A stretch of DNA of 64,000 nt from the NCBI RefSeq assembly GCF_007679045.1, contig NZ_VEFS01000004.1, positions 124,001 through 188,000 on the forward strand, given 5' to 3'. Shown piece after piece: positions 52,721 to 60,604 of the stretch (position 1 is the first letter of the stretch; the number at the start of each line of letters is the position of its first letter). The position numbers and the translations under genes are program-made. Source of the stretch: Microbacterium sp. BH-3-3-3 (GTDB taxonomy: Bacteria; Actinomycetota; Actinomycetes; Actinomycetales; Microbacteriaceae). The notes under the pieces were generated by a model. It searched no databases and was not told the DNA's origin. It saw only the letters and a program-made list of their open reading frames with translations.

Positions 52721-55141
52721 ATGGCTGAGCTTCAGTTTGGGAAGGTCCGGGGGCAGTACCTGCTCATCAAGGGCACGACGCCGCGGGCGGCTACGGGGCG
52801 GGTGACGTTCACCCCGATCGAGCCGGACGAGATCGTCGACGGTCCGAAGGTCACTACCCGGGAGAAGACCGTCGCGGTCTTCGACGCGAACGGGTGGCTG
52901 CACCTGGACGAGGTGCCGGTGCAGTACGTGCAGCTCGCCGTCGGTCGGTGGGAGGTGTCGTTCCGTGAGGCCCCGGGCCTGACGGTCAAGGCGTTCCAGT
53001 TCGACGTCACCCCGACCGGTGATGAGGAGTACATCGACCTGCCGTTGCTGACGCCCATCGTTCCGACGCCGGCGATCAAGCCGGTCGTGAATGAGTTCCT
53101 GTACCAGCAGACGATCCTCGCTCGGGATGCTGCGGTTGAGGCGCAGGAAGCGGCGGAGCAGGCGGCACTGGATGCGGTGGTCCCGACGCAGACCGTCATG
53201 GACGCGCGCATCGACGCACGCCGTGGCGCAGCTGGGGGCATCGCACCGCTCGGGTCGGACTCGAAGCTGCCCGAGGCGCAGGTGCCGGACCGTCTGTCCG
53301 CGCCGGCGCTTTCGAGCACGATTGATGCAGCCGTTACCGTGGGGGTTTCGCCTAAGGCAAACGCGGCCGATGTGTACACAAAGACAGCCGCAGACGCAGC
53401 CGTCACCACAAAGACCCTCCCAATTGCAGCCCGCTCGGTAGCGTCCACGAAGCGCCAAGCGCCCCGCGAACTGTCGAGCCCCGAGTCCACCACTCCGTCG
53501 TTTACCGGCCTCATTGGCATGCTCCCGGACGGCCGCCGCAAGGTCGCCACCGGGTCCGGCTTTTCGGCCGCGCAGATTGGCGTGACTGAGGACGGCGTGA
53601 CGTTCACGTGGGGCGAGAACTTCGGGAGCGCCAACCTCGCCACCGGTCTCATCACCACCCCAGGCGGGGAAGTGCTGGTCGCGGTCAAGGCGCGAGACAA
53701 CGCCACCCCTGGCACCCTGCGCCGCTCGACCGGCTGGGACCCGGCTATTGCCGACGCAACGTCGTGGGCGACCGTGCTTACCGCGTCGAAGAACGGCGCC
53801 CACATGGACGGGCGCTGGTGCCTCACCGAGCGCAGCATCGCCCCGCTCAACAGCCCCGGTGCCGGCGCGCTGTACGTGTGCGAGTACGACGGCAACCGCG
53901 CCTGGGCGAGCGTCGATGACGGCATTACGTGGACGCAGATCTTCGACCTGCAGACCGTTCGGCCCGGCGCGACCCACGTCCACTCCATCGCCTACGACCG
54001 CTGGGACGACCGCGTCTGGATCAGCATCGGCGACACCGCGTACGCCGGGATCTACTACGTCGACCGCGACAAGATCGACGGGCTCAACACCCCGTGGATC
54101 CTGCTCACCGGATCGAACACCGCCGCTTGGCAGGTGACCACGATCGTGCCGCTCGCTGCGGCCGTAGTGTTCCTGTCTGACGCGACAGACTCAGCCGTCT
54201 ACTCGGTGGCCCGAACCGGTCAGCGAGGGTACGCCGCGCTACGGAACGTGGCAGACCTTCCCGGCAACGGCCTCATCGGTGCGCACGCGTATCAGGCGGC
54301 GGACAACCTCCCGGCATACCTCACGTTCTACCAGTCCGGTTCGGGGCAGACGCCGCGCGTCATCGCAACGATCGACGGTGAGCACTTCTCCACCGTCTTC
54401 ACGGACACCGCCACGGTGACGACCGGCCCCGGCATTCACTCCATCGTCGGTCCAGACTTGGACGGGCGCGTGTGGGCCGTCCGCAACCTCTCCGGATCGG
54501 GTGCGCTGTTCAAGCTCTCCACGTCAGCACCTACAAGCGGTGTGCCGACGACCCGACAGGTCTTGGCGGGCAGCGGCTTGAGCGGCGGCGGGCCACTCTC
54601 CGCAGACGTGACACTGAGCGCAGTCAATTCGTCGGCTGCGGCGCGTCGGGGTGTGGTGGCGCATGCTGGCCCGGAGGAACTGTTCGACTCAACGTCTGCG
54701 GCCCTTGTGGACGGCACTCTGTACCTCGTGAAGGTGGTTGCCGAGTCCGACGCGGCATCTGCGGCGCGCACCGTCCGCGTCTACCAGGAAGGGGCAGCCA
54801 CCTCACTCACGTCTTGGGTGGCGGCGGTATTCGACGCCAGCGGTAATCAGCTCGGTGCCACGTCGTCCTCCGACGCCGGGTCCGCACAGTCGCACCGCAA
54901 CTTCGGAGTTGGCTCGTTCGGGTTGTCGAAGGGCCAGGAGTATTACGTCGGTCTGCTGTTCAAGGGGACGACTGGTCCGACGATTGCTCGAGGCGCGGCA
55001 AGCGCACGCGTGCGCATGGGGCTGTCGGGCGCGAACCTTCTCTACGGGGTGGGTGGCACCGGGCTCACGGGAATGCCCGCAAGCATCACTCCGTCGTCCG
55101 TCGCAAACCTCGACATCGCGCTGTGGGCTGCGTTGCTCTAG
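52721..55141 (+). CDS. Large tail fibre protein
   Basis: 806 residues; ATG at 52721, an in-frame GTG one codon earlier. The N-terminal 110 residues (AELQFGKVRGQYLLIKGTTP and following) are a conserved attachment domain in actinophage fibres. Then a helix (AAVEAQEAAEQAALDAVVPT), a beta-propeller-like repeat region with Asp/Gly/Trp blocks (DDGITWTQIFDLQT, DDRVWISIGDTAYAG), and VLAGSGLSGGGPLSADVTLS near the C-terminal third, a fibre knob signature. Shares a CTAG stop with the convergent SGNH gene. Confidence 0.8.
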   Translation: MAELQFGKVRGQYLLIKGTTPRAATGRVTFTPIEPDEIVDGPKVTTREKTVAVFDANGWLHLDEVPVQYVQLAVGRWEVSFREAPGLTVKAFQFDVTPTGDEEYIDLPLLTPIVPTPAIKPVVNEFLYQQTILARDAAVEAQEAAEQAALDAVVPTQTVMDARIDARRGAAGGIAPLGSDSKLPEAQVPDRLSAPALSSTIDAAVTVGVSPKANAADVYTKTAADAAVTTKTLPIAARSVASTKRQAPRELSSPESTTPSFTGLIGMLPDGRRKVATGSGFSAAQIGVTEDGVTFTWGENFGSANLATGLITTPGGEVLVAVKARDNATPGTLRRSTGWDPAIADATSWATVLTASKNGAHMDGRWCLTERSIAPLNSPGAGALYVCEYDGNRAWASVDDGITWTQIFDLQTVRPGATHVHSIAYDRWDDRVWISIGDTAYAGIYYVDRDKIDGLNTPWILLTGSNTAAWQVTTIVPLAAAVVFLSDATDSAVYSVARTGQRGYAALRNVADLPGNGLIGAHAYQAADNLPAYLTFYQSGSGQTPRVIATIDGEHFSTVFTDTATVTTGPGIHSIVGPDLDGRVWAVRNLSGSGALFKLSTSAPTSGVPTTRQVLAGSGLSGGGPLSADVTLSAVNSSAAARRGVVAHAGPEELFDSTSAALVDGTLYLVKVVAESDAASAARTVRVYQEGAATSLTSWVAAVFDASGNQLGATSSSDAGSAQSHRNFGVGSFGLSKGQEYYVGLLFKGTTGPTIARGAASARVRMGLSGANLLYGVGGTGLTGMPASITPSSVANLDIALWAALL

Positions 55142-55965
55142 CCCTCTACGCGGATCTGCGCGAGAACGCGGTCGGCGATGGCTCGATGCCCGGAATCGTT
55201 CGGGTGGAAGTCATCGCCGACCCCGAACTCGGTCTCACGAAGGTCGGGTCCACGGTTCGCCTCGTCGAGCCACAGGTCACCCAACTTGATGTAAGTGCCG
55301 GCGTTCGCTTCACAGATGGACTTGATTTCCTGGTCCGTCTGGGAGACGCGCCAGGCGGTCTGCCAGGAGCCGAGGCAGATGAGGCCTGCGCTGGGAGAAG
55401 CGGAACGCACCGCGCCGATGAGTGCCGTGTAGTTGCTCTCGAGCGCTTCCTCGGGCTGGTTGGTCGCGTCGTTGGTGCCGATTTCTACGATCACCAGATC
55501 GAAGGCATCTTTAGGGACCTTCGGAGTGACGTCCACGCTCGAGAGTCCCGATCCGCCGACCCACGTTTCATCTATGGGGGTCTGTGCAGACAGCCCGGAA
55601 GTGACGAGAGGACGCCAGGCTGCAGACTCCGTGCTCGCGAATGCACCGTAGGTGAGTGAGTCGCCCACGAACAGGACACTGGTCGGATCGGCTTTCTTCG
55701 GAAGTTTGACGATCGCCGCCTCAGCCGCTGCTGCTGCCGCCGCGGCTTCCTCCTGCTCGCGAATCTCCCAGCTGAACGGACCGGAGCTCTGCGTAGATGC
55801 TTCCGGGCGAGCCTGAGCCTGGTTGCTTCCCAGTGCGACGGCGAAACCTATCCCGCCGACGACAACGACAGCGGTGACCACGGCCAGCCAGTTGACCATG
55901 CCTCCGGTGGTGTCAGTCCACCAGGTGCCCGTGCTTGAGCTGCGACGCTTTCGATGTGCCCCCAT
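55138..55965 (-). CDS. Membrane-anchored SGNH/GDSL hydrolase, probable lysogeny cargo
   Basis: 275 residues. A basic start, one membrane helix (WLAVVTAVVVVGGIGFAVAL, about 25-45), an Ala/Glu helix, then an SGNH catalytic domain: VLFVGDSLTYGAF (block I Ser), GSGLSS, VEIGTND (block III) and DDFHPNDSGH (catalytic Asp/His). It should be an extracellular acyl-esterase. A -10 TAGAAT lies at 55974-55979 about nine bases before the start, and the gene opposes the late operon, so expression in the lysogen is plausible. It may modify surface glycans or O-acetyl groups used as phage receptor; that is inference. Confidence 0.85.
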   Translation of the reverse strand: MGAHRKRRSSSTGTWWTDTTGGMVNWLAVVTAVVVVGGIGFAVALGSNQAQARPEASTQSSGPFSWEIREQEEAAAAAAAAEAAIVKLPKKADPTSVLFVGDSLTYGAFASTESAAWRPLVTSGLSAQTPIDETWVGGSGLSSVDVTPKVPKDAFDLVIVEIGTNDATNQPEEALESNYTALIGAVRSASPSAGLICLGSWQTAWRVSQTDQEIKSICEANAGTYIKLGDLWLDEANRGPDLRETEFGVGDDFHPNDSGHRAIADRVLAQIRVEG

Positions 55966-56031
55966 AAGCGGTCATTCTATGGGTTCGCCCGACAGCATCA
56001 TTCGTGAGCATTTATCACCACACACGACAAC

Positions 56032-56069
56032 GCCCCCGGCGTCCCTCATCTCGAGGTGACGTCGGGGGC
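56032..56069 (-). terminator. Hairpin terminator
   Basis: GCCCCCGGCGTC (56032-56043) and GACGTCGGGGGC (56058-56069) pair over 12 bases with one mismatch. It lies just downstream of the minus-strand gene ending at 56080 and between it and the SGNH promoter. Confidence 0.65.
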
Positions 56070-56079
56070 TGTTTCGTCG

Positions 56080-56355
56080 TTATAGGGAGCGGATCGAGAC
56101 GAGCTCCCACCCGTCCGGTATCTGCGCGTCTAGCCCGGGCCGGTCGGCGGCTTCGATCTCACGGCCACCGTCGCGCCGCACGTACGTGCCGACCGCGGTG
56201 AGCAGGGTCGTACCCTTCCCCATCTGCACGGGCACGTTGGCGAGGTCAAACCCGGGCGGGCACTGCTGCTCAAGGAGCTCGTGCGCTTCGGCGAGGGAGT
56301 GCGCCTCGACGGTGGCGGTGCGGGTTTCGACGGGGCGGATGGATCCGATGAGCAC
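56080..56355 (-). CDS. Hypothetical phage protein
   Basis: 91 residues (VEAHSLAEAHELLEQQCPPG, GTYVRRDGGREIEA, QIPDGWELVSIRS). A compact alpha/beta protein of unknown role. Transcribed leftward, four bases after the next upstream gene's stop. Confidence 0.68.
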   Translation of the reverse strand: MLIGSIRPVETRTATVEAHSLAEAHELLEQQCPPGFDLANVPVQMGKGTTLLTAVGTYVRRDGGREIEAADRPGLDAQIPDGWELVSIRSL

Positions 56356-56359
56356 GCTG

Positions 56360-56674
56360 TCAGCCTAGGTGGCGCACGGTGACGGCGTTGCGCCAGACGA
56401 CCGGTTGCCAGTGGCCGCCGTCGCAGGGGACCTCGAGCATGACGACGCGGTCGTTCGCGCCCATCGCCCACGCCTCGACGCGCTCGGCGGCACGGTTCGG
56501 GAACTGCACCCACGCCCACACGGGGCGGCGCTTCTCGAACCACTCGACCGGCTGCGGCCCGTACGCCTGCAGGGGGAGTGTCATCGGCTTCACCGCCGAG
56601 AGCACTCGAGAGAGTTTCTCGTCACTGACCTTGTTCGAACCCACGAGGGGCAGGCTAGCTCCGGCTGCCGACAT
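56360..56674 (-). CDS. Hypothetical phage protein
   Basis: 104 residues from the ATG at 56672-56674; codons further upstream cross into the divergent gene's promoter. Contains DEKLSRVLSAVKPMTLPLQ, PQPVEWFEKRRPVWAWVQFP and VVMLEVPCDGGHWQPVVWRN. No family recognised. Divergent from the gene at 56692. Confidence 0.65.
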   Translation of the reverse strand: MSAAGASLPLVGSNKVSDEKLSRVLSAVKPMTLPLQAYGPQPVEWFEKRRPVWAWVQFPNRAAERVEAWAMGANDRVVMLEVPCDGGHWQPVVWRNAVTVRHLG

Positions 56675-56691
56675 CCATGTATCTTGCGGGC

Positions 56692-56904
56692 ATGACCGAT
56701 GACATCCGAAGTGCGCGCCAGGTAATCGCCTCCGCTCGATCAAACATCAACGACGTCTTCATGGCGAGCGGGCTGGATACCTCGGGCGAGAACGCGCAGC
56801 GGTTCGCGATGGCGGCCGTGGCAGAGTCCAACCTCGCGATCGCAACCGCGCTCACCGAACTCGTGGACGAGCTCTACGAAGCGCGCGTCGCACGGGAGGG
56901 GTAA
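56692..56904 (+). CDS. Small helical phage protein
   Basis: 70 residues from the ATG at 56692; mostly helical (DDIRSARQVIASARSNINDV, MAAVAESNLAIATALTELVD). No family recognised. Confidence 0.62.
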   Translation: MTDDIRSARQVIASARSNINDVFMASGLDTSGENAQRFAMAAVAESNLAIATALTELVDELYEARVAREG

Positions 56905-56945
56905 GCCCCCGTCTCGATGTCGGAGGTGTGGGGGAGACTCACCCC

Positions 56946-57146
56946 ATGCCTACCGACGCCGAGCTGCTCGACTTCGAGCGCCGCCACGAGCGGCACAACA
57001 GCCACAAGGAAATGCTTATCCCGGACGAGCTCGGGCTGAGACCGGCACGGTATTACCAGCTGCTGCAGCGCGTCGTGCGGACGCCGGAGGCGTGGGCGGC
57101 GGACCCGATGCTATGCCGGCGGGTGCTGGACCGGACGGCGGCATGA
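56946..57146 (+). CDS. DUF3263-like protein
   Basis: 66 residues: TDAELLDFERRHERHNSHKE then LGLRPARYYQLLQRVVRTPE and DPMLCRRVLDR. This matches the DUF3263 pattern common in actinobacteria and their phages (a short HTH-like helical protein). Role unknown. Followed by a hairpin terminator. Confidence 0.82.
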   Translation: MPTDAELLDFERRHERHNSHKEMLIPDELGLRPARYYQLLQRVVRTPEAWAADPMLCRRVLDRTAA

Positions 57147-57149
57147 AGA

Positions 57150-57175
57150 AGCCCCCGCTCGGCGAGACGGGGGCT
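57150..57175 (+). terminator. Hairpin terminator after the DUF3263-like gene
   Basis: AGCCCCCG (57150-57157) pairs perfectly with CGGGGGCT (57168-57175) four bases after the stop. Confidence 0.7.
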
Positions 57176-57200
57176 GACTTCGGGGGGATAAGTGTCCGGC

Positions 57201-57281
57201 TTATGTGTCGCGGACGATAAGCGGGGGGATCGTCGTCGGCCGCTGGTGTGCGGCTGGTGGTCTTCTGTGGTGGTGTCCCAT
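57201..57281 (-). CDS. Tiny His/Pro-rich peptide with strong ribosome site
   Basis: 26 residues: MGHHHRRPPAAHQRPTTIPP then LIVRDT. The ATG is preceded by AAGGAG at ideal distance, the best Shine-Dalgarno sequence in this region, which is the main support. It lies 25 bases after the cysteine-rich gene at 57307. Confidence 0.45.
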   Translation of the reverse strand: MGHHHRRPPAAHQRPTTIPPLIVRDT

Positions 57282-57306
57282 GGTGGGGCTCCTTAGCGGG
57301 GCGCAG

Positions 57307-57450
57307 TCAGGCTGCAATGAGACAATCGCTGTCGGGGGCGACAATGCCGCGGCAGTTATGCCACGGGTGAGGGGTGCCGTCGTAGGTGCAGTGGTCATTG
57401 TCGCCGAGGCGCGCCTCGCACGCTTCGCAGATCGAGTCCAAGTCGCGCAT
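57307..57450 (-). CDS. Small cysteine-rich, probably zinc-binding phage protein
   Basis: 47 residues: MRDLDSICEACEARLGDNDH then CTYDGTPHPWHNCRGIVAPD and SDCLIAA. CxxC, a later HxxC-type pair and conserved spacing look like a small zinc ribbon, similar to short 'C.aC..R...H' phage proteins. Leftward gene near attR, possibly transcribed from the promoter at 57588-57618. Confidence 0.6.
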   Translation of the reverse strand: MRDLDSICEACEARLGDNDHCTYDGTPHPWHNCRGIVAPDSDCLIAA

Positions 57451-57519
57451 CTGCCTGATCCTTCGCTGGGGTGGTTGGTATAGCTGTGTGCCGTTGGCGG
57501 GGACTCCATCGTCCCCTGC

Positions 57520-57588
57520 TCATCTTCTGGCGTACCGCGTTGCCGCGCTCACCGCCACCGGCCTGGTGGTGTTTGTGCTCATGTCCAT
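57520..57588 (-). CDS. Possible leaderless micro-ORF
   Basis: 22 residues (MDMSTNTTRPVAVSAATRYA, then RR). The ATG begins one base after the -10 TACCGT of a promoter-like element, nearer than usual for a leaderless start; the second ATG (57582) is better placed. Coding is uncertain. Confidence 0.25.
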   Translation of the reverse strand: MDMSTNTTRPVAVSAATRYARR

Positions 57589-57618
57589 CACGGTAGCGTG
57601 CGTGCACGCAACGCGCAA
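57588..57618 (-). promoter_or_regulatory. Right-end leftward promoter with repressor-operator-like palindrome
   Basis: On the minus strand, -35 TTGCGC (57613-57618), a 17-base spacer and -10 TACCGT (57590-57595). The spacer holds the perfect palindrome TGCGTGCACGCA (57599-57610), related to the switch operator GCGTGCATGCACGC. The phage repressor may therefore also silence this far-end promoter. Confidence 0.5.
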
Positions 57619-57644
57619 GCACGCGTGCCGGAGTGTCGCGCGCG

Positions 57645-57665
57645 TGCCCACATTCTGCCCACGGA
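57645..57665 (+). other. Candidate integrase arm-type site, right
   Basis: tgcccacattctgcccacgga repeats the left-end element at 17919-17939 with three or four differences and the same orientation. It lies 126 bases before the attR core. Confidence 0.6.
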
Positions 57666-57718
57666 TGACTGGGGCCAACCGGGATTCATGGGGGTCTACC
57701 GGAGCTAACATCCGCTGA

Positions 57719-57841
<123 letters not shown>

Positions 57842-57853
57842 TCTTTTCTCGAG

Positions 57854-57887
57854 AACGGCCCCGCGCGAGTGATCGCGCGGGGCCGTT
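57854..57887 (+). terminator. Displaced host nrdF terminator
   Basis: AACGGCCCCGCGCGA (57854-57868) and TCGCGCGGGGCCGTT (57873-57887) form a perfect 15-base stem with a GTGA loop, followed by ttctttct. Twelve bases after the orphan nrdF stop, so it was the original operon terminator. Confidence 0.92.
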
Positions 57888-57925
57888 CTTCTTTCTCGAG
57901 CCGCAGGCTACGAGTAGTAGGACCG

Positions 57926-57944
57926 AGCCTAATAGGTATAGGCT
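57926..57944. promoter_or_regulatory. Candidate TetR operator
   Basis: AGCCTA (57926-57931) and TAGGCT (57939-57944) are perfect inverted half-sites separated by seven bases, ending six bases before the TetR start codon. This is typical of a TetR self-operator. Confidence 0.6.
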
Positions 57945-57950
57945 GTTCGC

Positions 57951-58529
57951 ATGTCCCGCCCCGCCCTCACCGCGTCTACGGTCATCCGTACCGCGGCCGA
58001 CCTCGCCGACTCGTCCGGTCTGACGGCGGTGACACTCTCCGCGGTGGCCCGTGAACTCGACGTGCGCACGCCCAGCCTCTACGGGCACGTGCGCGACCTC
58101 GCCGCACTCCGCGACGGGATCACGATCCTCGCCCTCGGCGAGCTGAGCGATCGTGCGGGGGAGGCCGTCGCCGGTCGTGCCCGACGCGATGCGCTGACCG
58201 CCCTCTGCGAGGTGCATCGCGACTATGCGCGTCGGTACCCGGGCCGGTGGGAGAGCCTCCAGCGTCGTGCGGGCGAGGCGGCGGTCCGCAGCGACGAGGC
58301 GGCACGCTCGAGCCGCGCCCTCGCCGCCGTCCTGCGGGGTTACGGCATCGCTGAGGAGGACCGCGTGCACGCGACCCGTTTGATCTCGTCGTTCCTCAAC
58401 GGCTTCCTGCATCTCGAACACGTGGGCGCCTTCGCCCACAGCGCCCCCTCGGCGGACGAGTCGTGGACACCGCTCATTCACCGGCTCGACGTTCTGCTCA
58501 CCACCTGGTCAGAGAAGGCCGCACCGTGA
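57951..58529 (+). CDS. TetR family regulator
   Basis: 192 residues. N-terminal HTH at about 8-55: TVIRTAADLADSSGLTAVTL, then SAVARELDVRTPSLYGHVRD. The C-terminal part resembles the TetR_C_33/WHG-like ligand domain (LTALCEVHRDYARRYPGRWE, GFLHLEHVGAF). It overlaps the following esterase gene by four bases (GTGA), so it probably controls that gene and itself. Confidence 0.92.
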   Translation: MSRPALTASTVIRTAADLADSSGLTAVTLSAVARELDVRTPSLYGHVRDLAALRDGITILALGELSDRAGEAVAGRARRDALTALCEVHRDYARRYPGRWESLQRRAGEAAVRSDEAARSSRALAAVLRGYGIAEEDRVHATRLISSFLNGFLHLEHVGAFAHSAPSADESWTPLIHRLDVLLTTWSEKAAP

Positions 58530-59674
58530 TCGACACACCCTTCACCCTCGACGTGATCCGCGGGGGAGCCGACCTCGAACTGCTCGCGCACGGCGCCCGT
58601 CTGCATCGTCTGCCGCTGCCCTATCGAGAGCGCGAGGCCGACGCCCAGTTCACGATGGTGGAACGTCAGCCCTCCGGCATCCATCTGCGTTTCCGCACGA
58701 CGGCGACGGCGGTTACGCTACGCCTGCACGCCACGCGGGTCTCGTATCGAGGGCTCCACCGTGATCGCGGAATGGTCGACGTCATCATTGACGACCGCCT
58801 CGTGCTGCGTCGTCCACTCGTGAACGGCGATGCACTCGAGCTCGACATGGCCACCGGGGCGGCGACCCCGCGCCCCGGAGACGACGATCTCGTCGTGCTG
58901 ACCGACCTGCCGGCGGGTGAGAAGACCGTCGAGATGTGGCTGCCCCACAACGAGCAGATCGATCTCGTGTCGCTGGACGCCGACGCGCCTCTGGCGGCCG
59001 TCGCCGATGAGCGACCGAGGTGGGTGCACCACGGCAGTTCCATCAGCCACGGGTCGAACGCCACCGCCCCGACCGAGATCTGGCCGGTCGTCGCCGCGCG
59101 TGCCGCGGACGTGCAGCTGCACAACCTGGGTTTCGGCGGGAGCGCGATGCTCGACCCGTTCATGGCGCGGATCATCCGCGACACGCCGGCCGACGTGATC
59201 AGCGTGAAGCTCGGCATCAACGTCGTCAACGCCGACGCGATGCGAGCGCGGGCGTTTCTGCCCGCCGTGCACGGCTTCCTCGACACGATCCGCGAGGGAC
59301 ATCCCGACACGCCCCTGCTCGTCGTGTCGCCGATCTTCTGCGGCGTCCACGAGAAGACCCCCGGACCGGGAGCCTTCGACGTTGAGGCGCTCCGTGCCGG
59401 CGAGGTGCGCTTCGTGGCGACCGGCGACCCGGCCGAGGTCGCGCGGGGTGCGCTCACGCTCGAGGTCATCCGCGAGGTGCTCGCTCGCGTCGTCGCCGAC
59501 CGCTCCGACGATCCGGCGCTGCACTACCTCGACGGGCTCTCGCTGTACGGCCCCGAAGACGCCGCGGCGCATCCCCTGCCCGATGGGCTGCACCCCGACG
59601 GCGATACCCACCGCCTCATCGGCGAGCGCTTCGCGCGGGCGGCGTTCTCGACGGGGGCGGCCCTGCGGATCTGA
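58526..59674 (+). CDS. SGNH/GDSL-type esterase with N-terminal beta domain
   Basis: 382 residues from a GTG overlapping the TetR stop. Residues 1-160 are a beta-sandwich (FRTTATAVTLRLHATRVSYR, VLTDLPAGEKTVEMWLPHNE) as in carbohydrate-esterase-like SGNH hydrolases. Catalytic part: WVHHGSSISHGSNA (Ser block), NLGFGGSAMLDPFMA (Gly block), VISVKLGINVVN (Asn block) and DGLHPDGDTHRL (Asp/His). No signal peptide, so cytoplasmic. Likely deacylates a sugar or small ester. Under TetR control by context. Confidence 0.88.
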   Translation: MIDTPFTLDVIRGGADLELLAHGARLHRLPLPYREREADAQFTMVERQPSGIHLRFRTTATAVTLRLHATRVSYRGLHRDRGMVDVIIDDRLVLRRPLVNGDALELDMATGAATPRPGDDDLVVLTDLPAGEKTVEMWLPHNEQIDLVSLDADAPLAAVADERPRWVHHGSSISHGSNATAPTEIWPVVAARAADVQLHNLGFGGSAMLDPFMARIIRDTPADVISVKLGINVVNADAMRARAFLPAVHGFLDTIREGHPDTPLLVVSPIFCGVHEKTPGPGAFDVEALRAGEVRFVATGDPAEVARGALTLEVIREVLARVVADRSDDPALHYLDGLSLYGPEDAAAHPLPDGLHPDGDTHRLIGERFARAAFSTGAALRI

Positions 59675-59677
59675 CGC

Positions 59678-60604
59678 TCAGCCCGGCCACTCCCGCGCCT
59701 CGAGCGCGTCGAGCAGCACCTCGACCGCCGATCCCTCCATGGCGCGCACCCAGCGCTGCGTCTCGGAGCCGCGCGACGACACCGTGCGTCCGCGCTCGCC
59801 GCGCTCGAGGCGCACCTCGACCTGACCAGAGGCGACGCTGACGCCGCGCAGCACCCCGGCGGCCACCATCGCGGCGAGCGGGTCGTGCAGGGCGCACCGC
59901 CGGTCGGCGAACACGCGACCGGCGTAGAAGTCGAGGTAGGCCGGCAGCATGCGGGCCAGCGCATGGGGGAGCGCCCCGGGGATCGCCTCGAGTCGCACGA
60001 GGTCGGCGGCATCCAGCGTCTGCGTCATCGTCACATCGAGCGGGACGAGCGTGGTGTCCCAGTCCTGCGCGAACACGACGGCGGCCGACTCCGGGTCGTT
60101 GTGGATGTTCGCCTCGGCCCACGCCGTGACGTTGCCCGAGTGGCCGAACGCGCCGCCCATCACGACGAGGTGGTCGAAGCGGGCGACGCCCGGCGTCTCG
60201 GCGTAGGCGGCGAGATTGGTGAGCGGTCCGAGGGCGAGCACGGTGAGATCCGGATGCCGTGCCGCGAGGTGGTCGATGAGCTCGACCGCGGGCCGGGCGT
60301 CGTGCAGCTGAGCGGCCGTGGCGAGCGCGATGCCACCCACACCGTCGTCCCCGTGCACGTGCGGAGCGCCGCCCGCGTAGGAGCGGCCGCGGAAGTCATG
60401 CGCGCCGACCGCGACGGGGATGCCGTCGACCCCGGCGAGCTCGAACAGCGAGAGGGTGTTGGCGGCCGCGCGGGCGGCATCCGTGTTCCCCGATACCGTC
60501 GTCACTCCCACGATCTCGACCGAGGGCTCGGCCAGCAGGTACGCCAGGGCGAGGGCGTCGTCGATGCCGGTGTCGCAGTCGACGAGGATCGGCCGGCGGC
60601 TCAT
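59678..60604 (-). CDS. Nucleoside hydrolase (IunH/RihA type)
   Basis: 308 residues from the ATG at 60602-60604; codons upstream are shadow. N-terminal calcium-binding signature PILVDCDTGIDDALAL (about 5-20), TTVSGNTDAARAAANTL, LALGPLTNLAAYAE, VMGGAFGHSGNVT, EANIHNDPESAAVV and HDPLAAMVAAG. Hydrolyses nucleosides to base and ribose. Coupled to the ribokinase gene by an ATGA overlap, which would capture the released ribose. Confidence 0.93.
   Translation of the reverse strand: MSRRPILVDCDTGIDDALALAYLLAEPSVEIVGVTTVSGNTDAARAAANTLSLFELAGVDGIPVAVGAHDFRGRSYAGGAPHVHGDDGVGGIALATAAQLHDARPAVELIDHLAARHPDLTVLALGPLTNLAAYAETPGVARFDHLVVMGGAFGHSGNVTAWAEANIHNDPESAAVVFAQDWDTTLVPLDVTMTQTLDAADLVRLEAIPGALPHALARMLPAYLDFYAGRVFADRRCALHDPLAAMVAAGVLRGVSVASGQVEVRLERGERGRTVSSRGSETQRWVRAMEGSAVEVLLDALEAREWPG

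Noticed and set aside
57395..57718. Longer open frames near attR
   Set aside because: No ribosome sites or recognisable composition; they overlap the arm-type repeat and promoter-like element.
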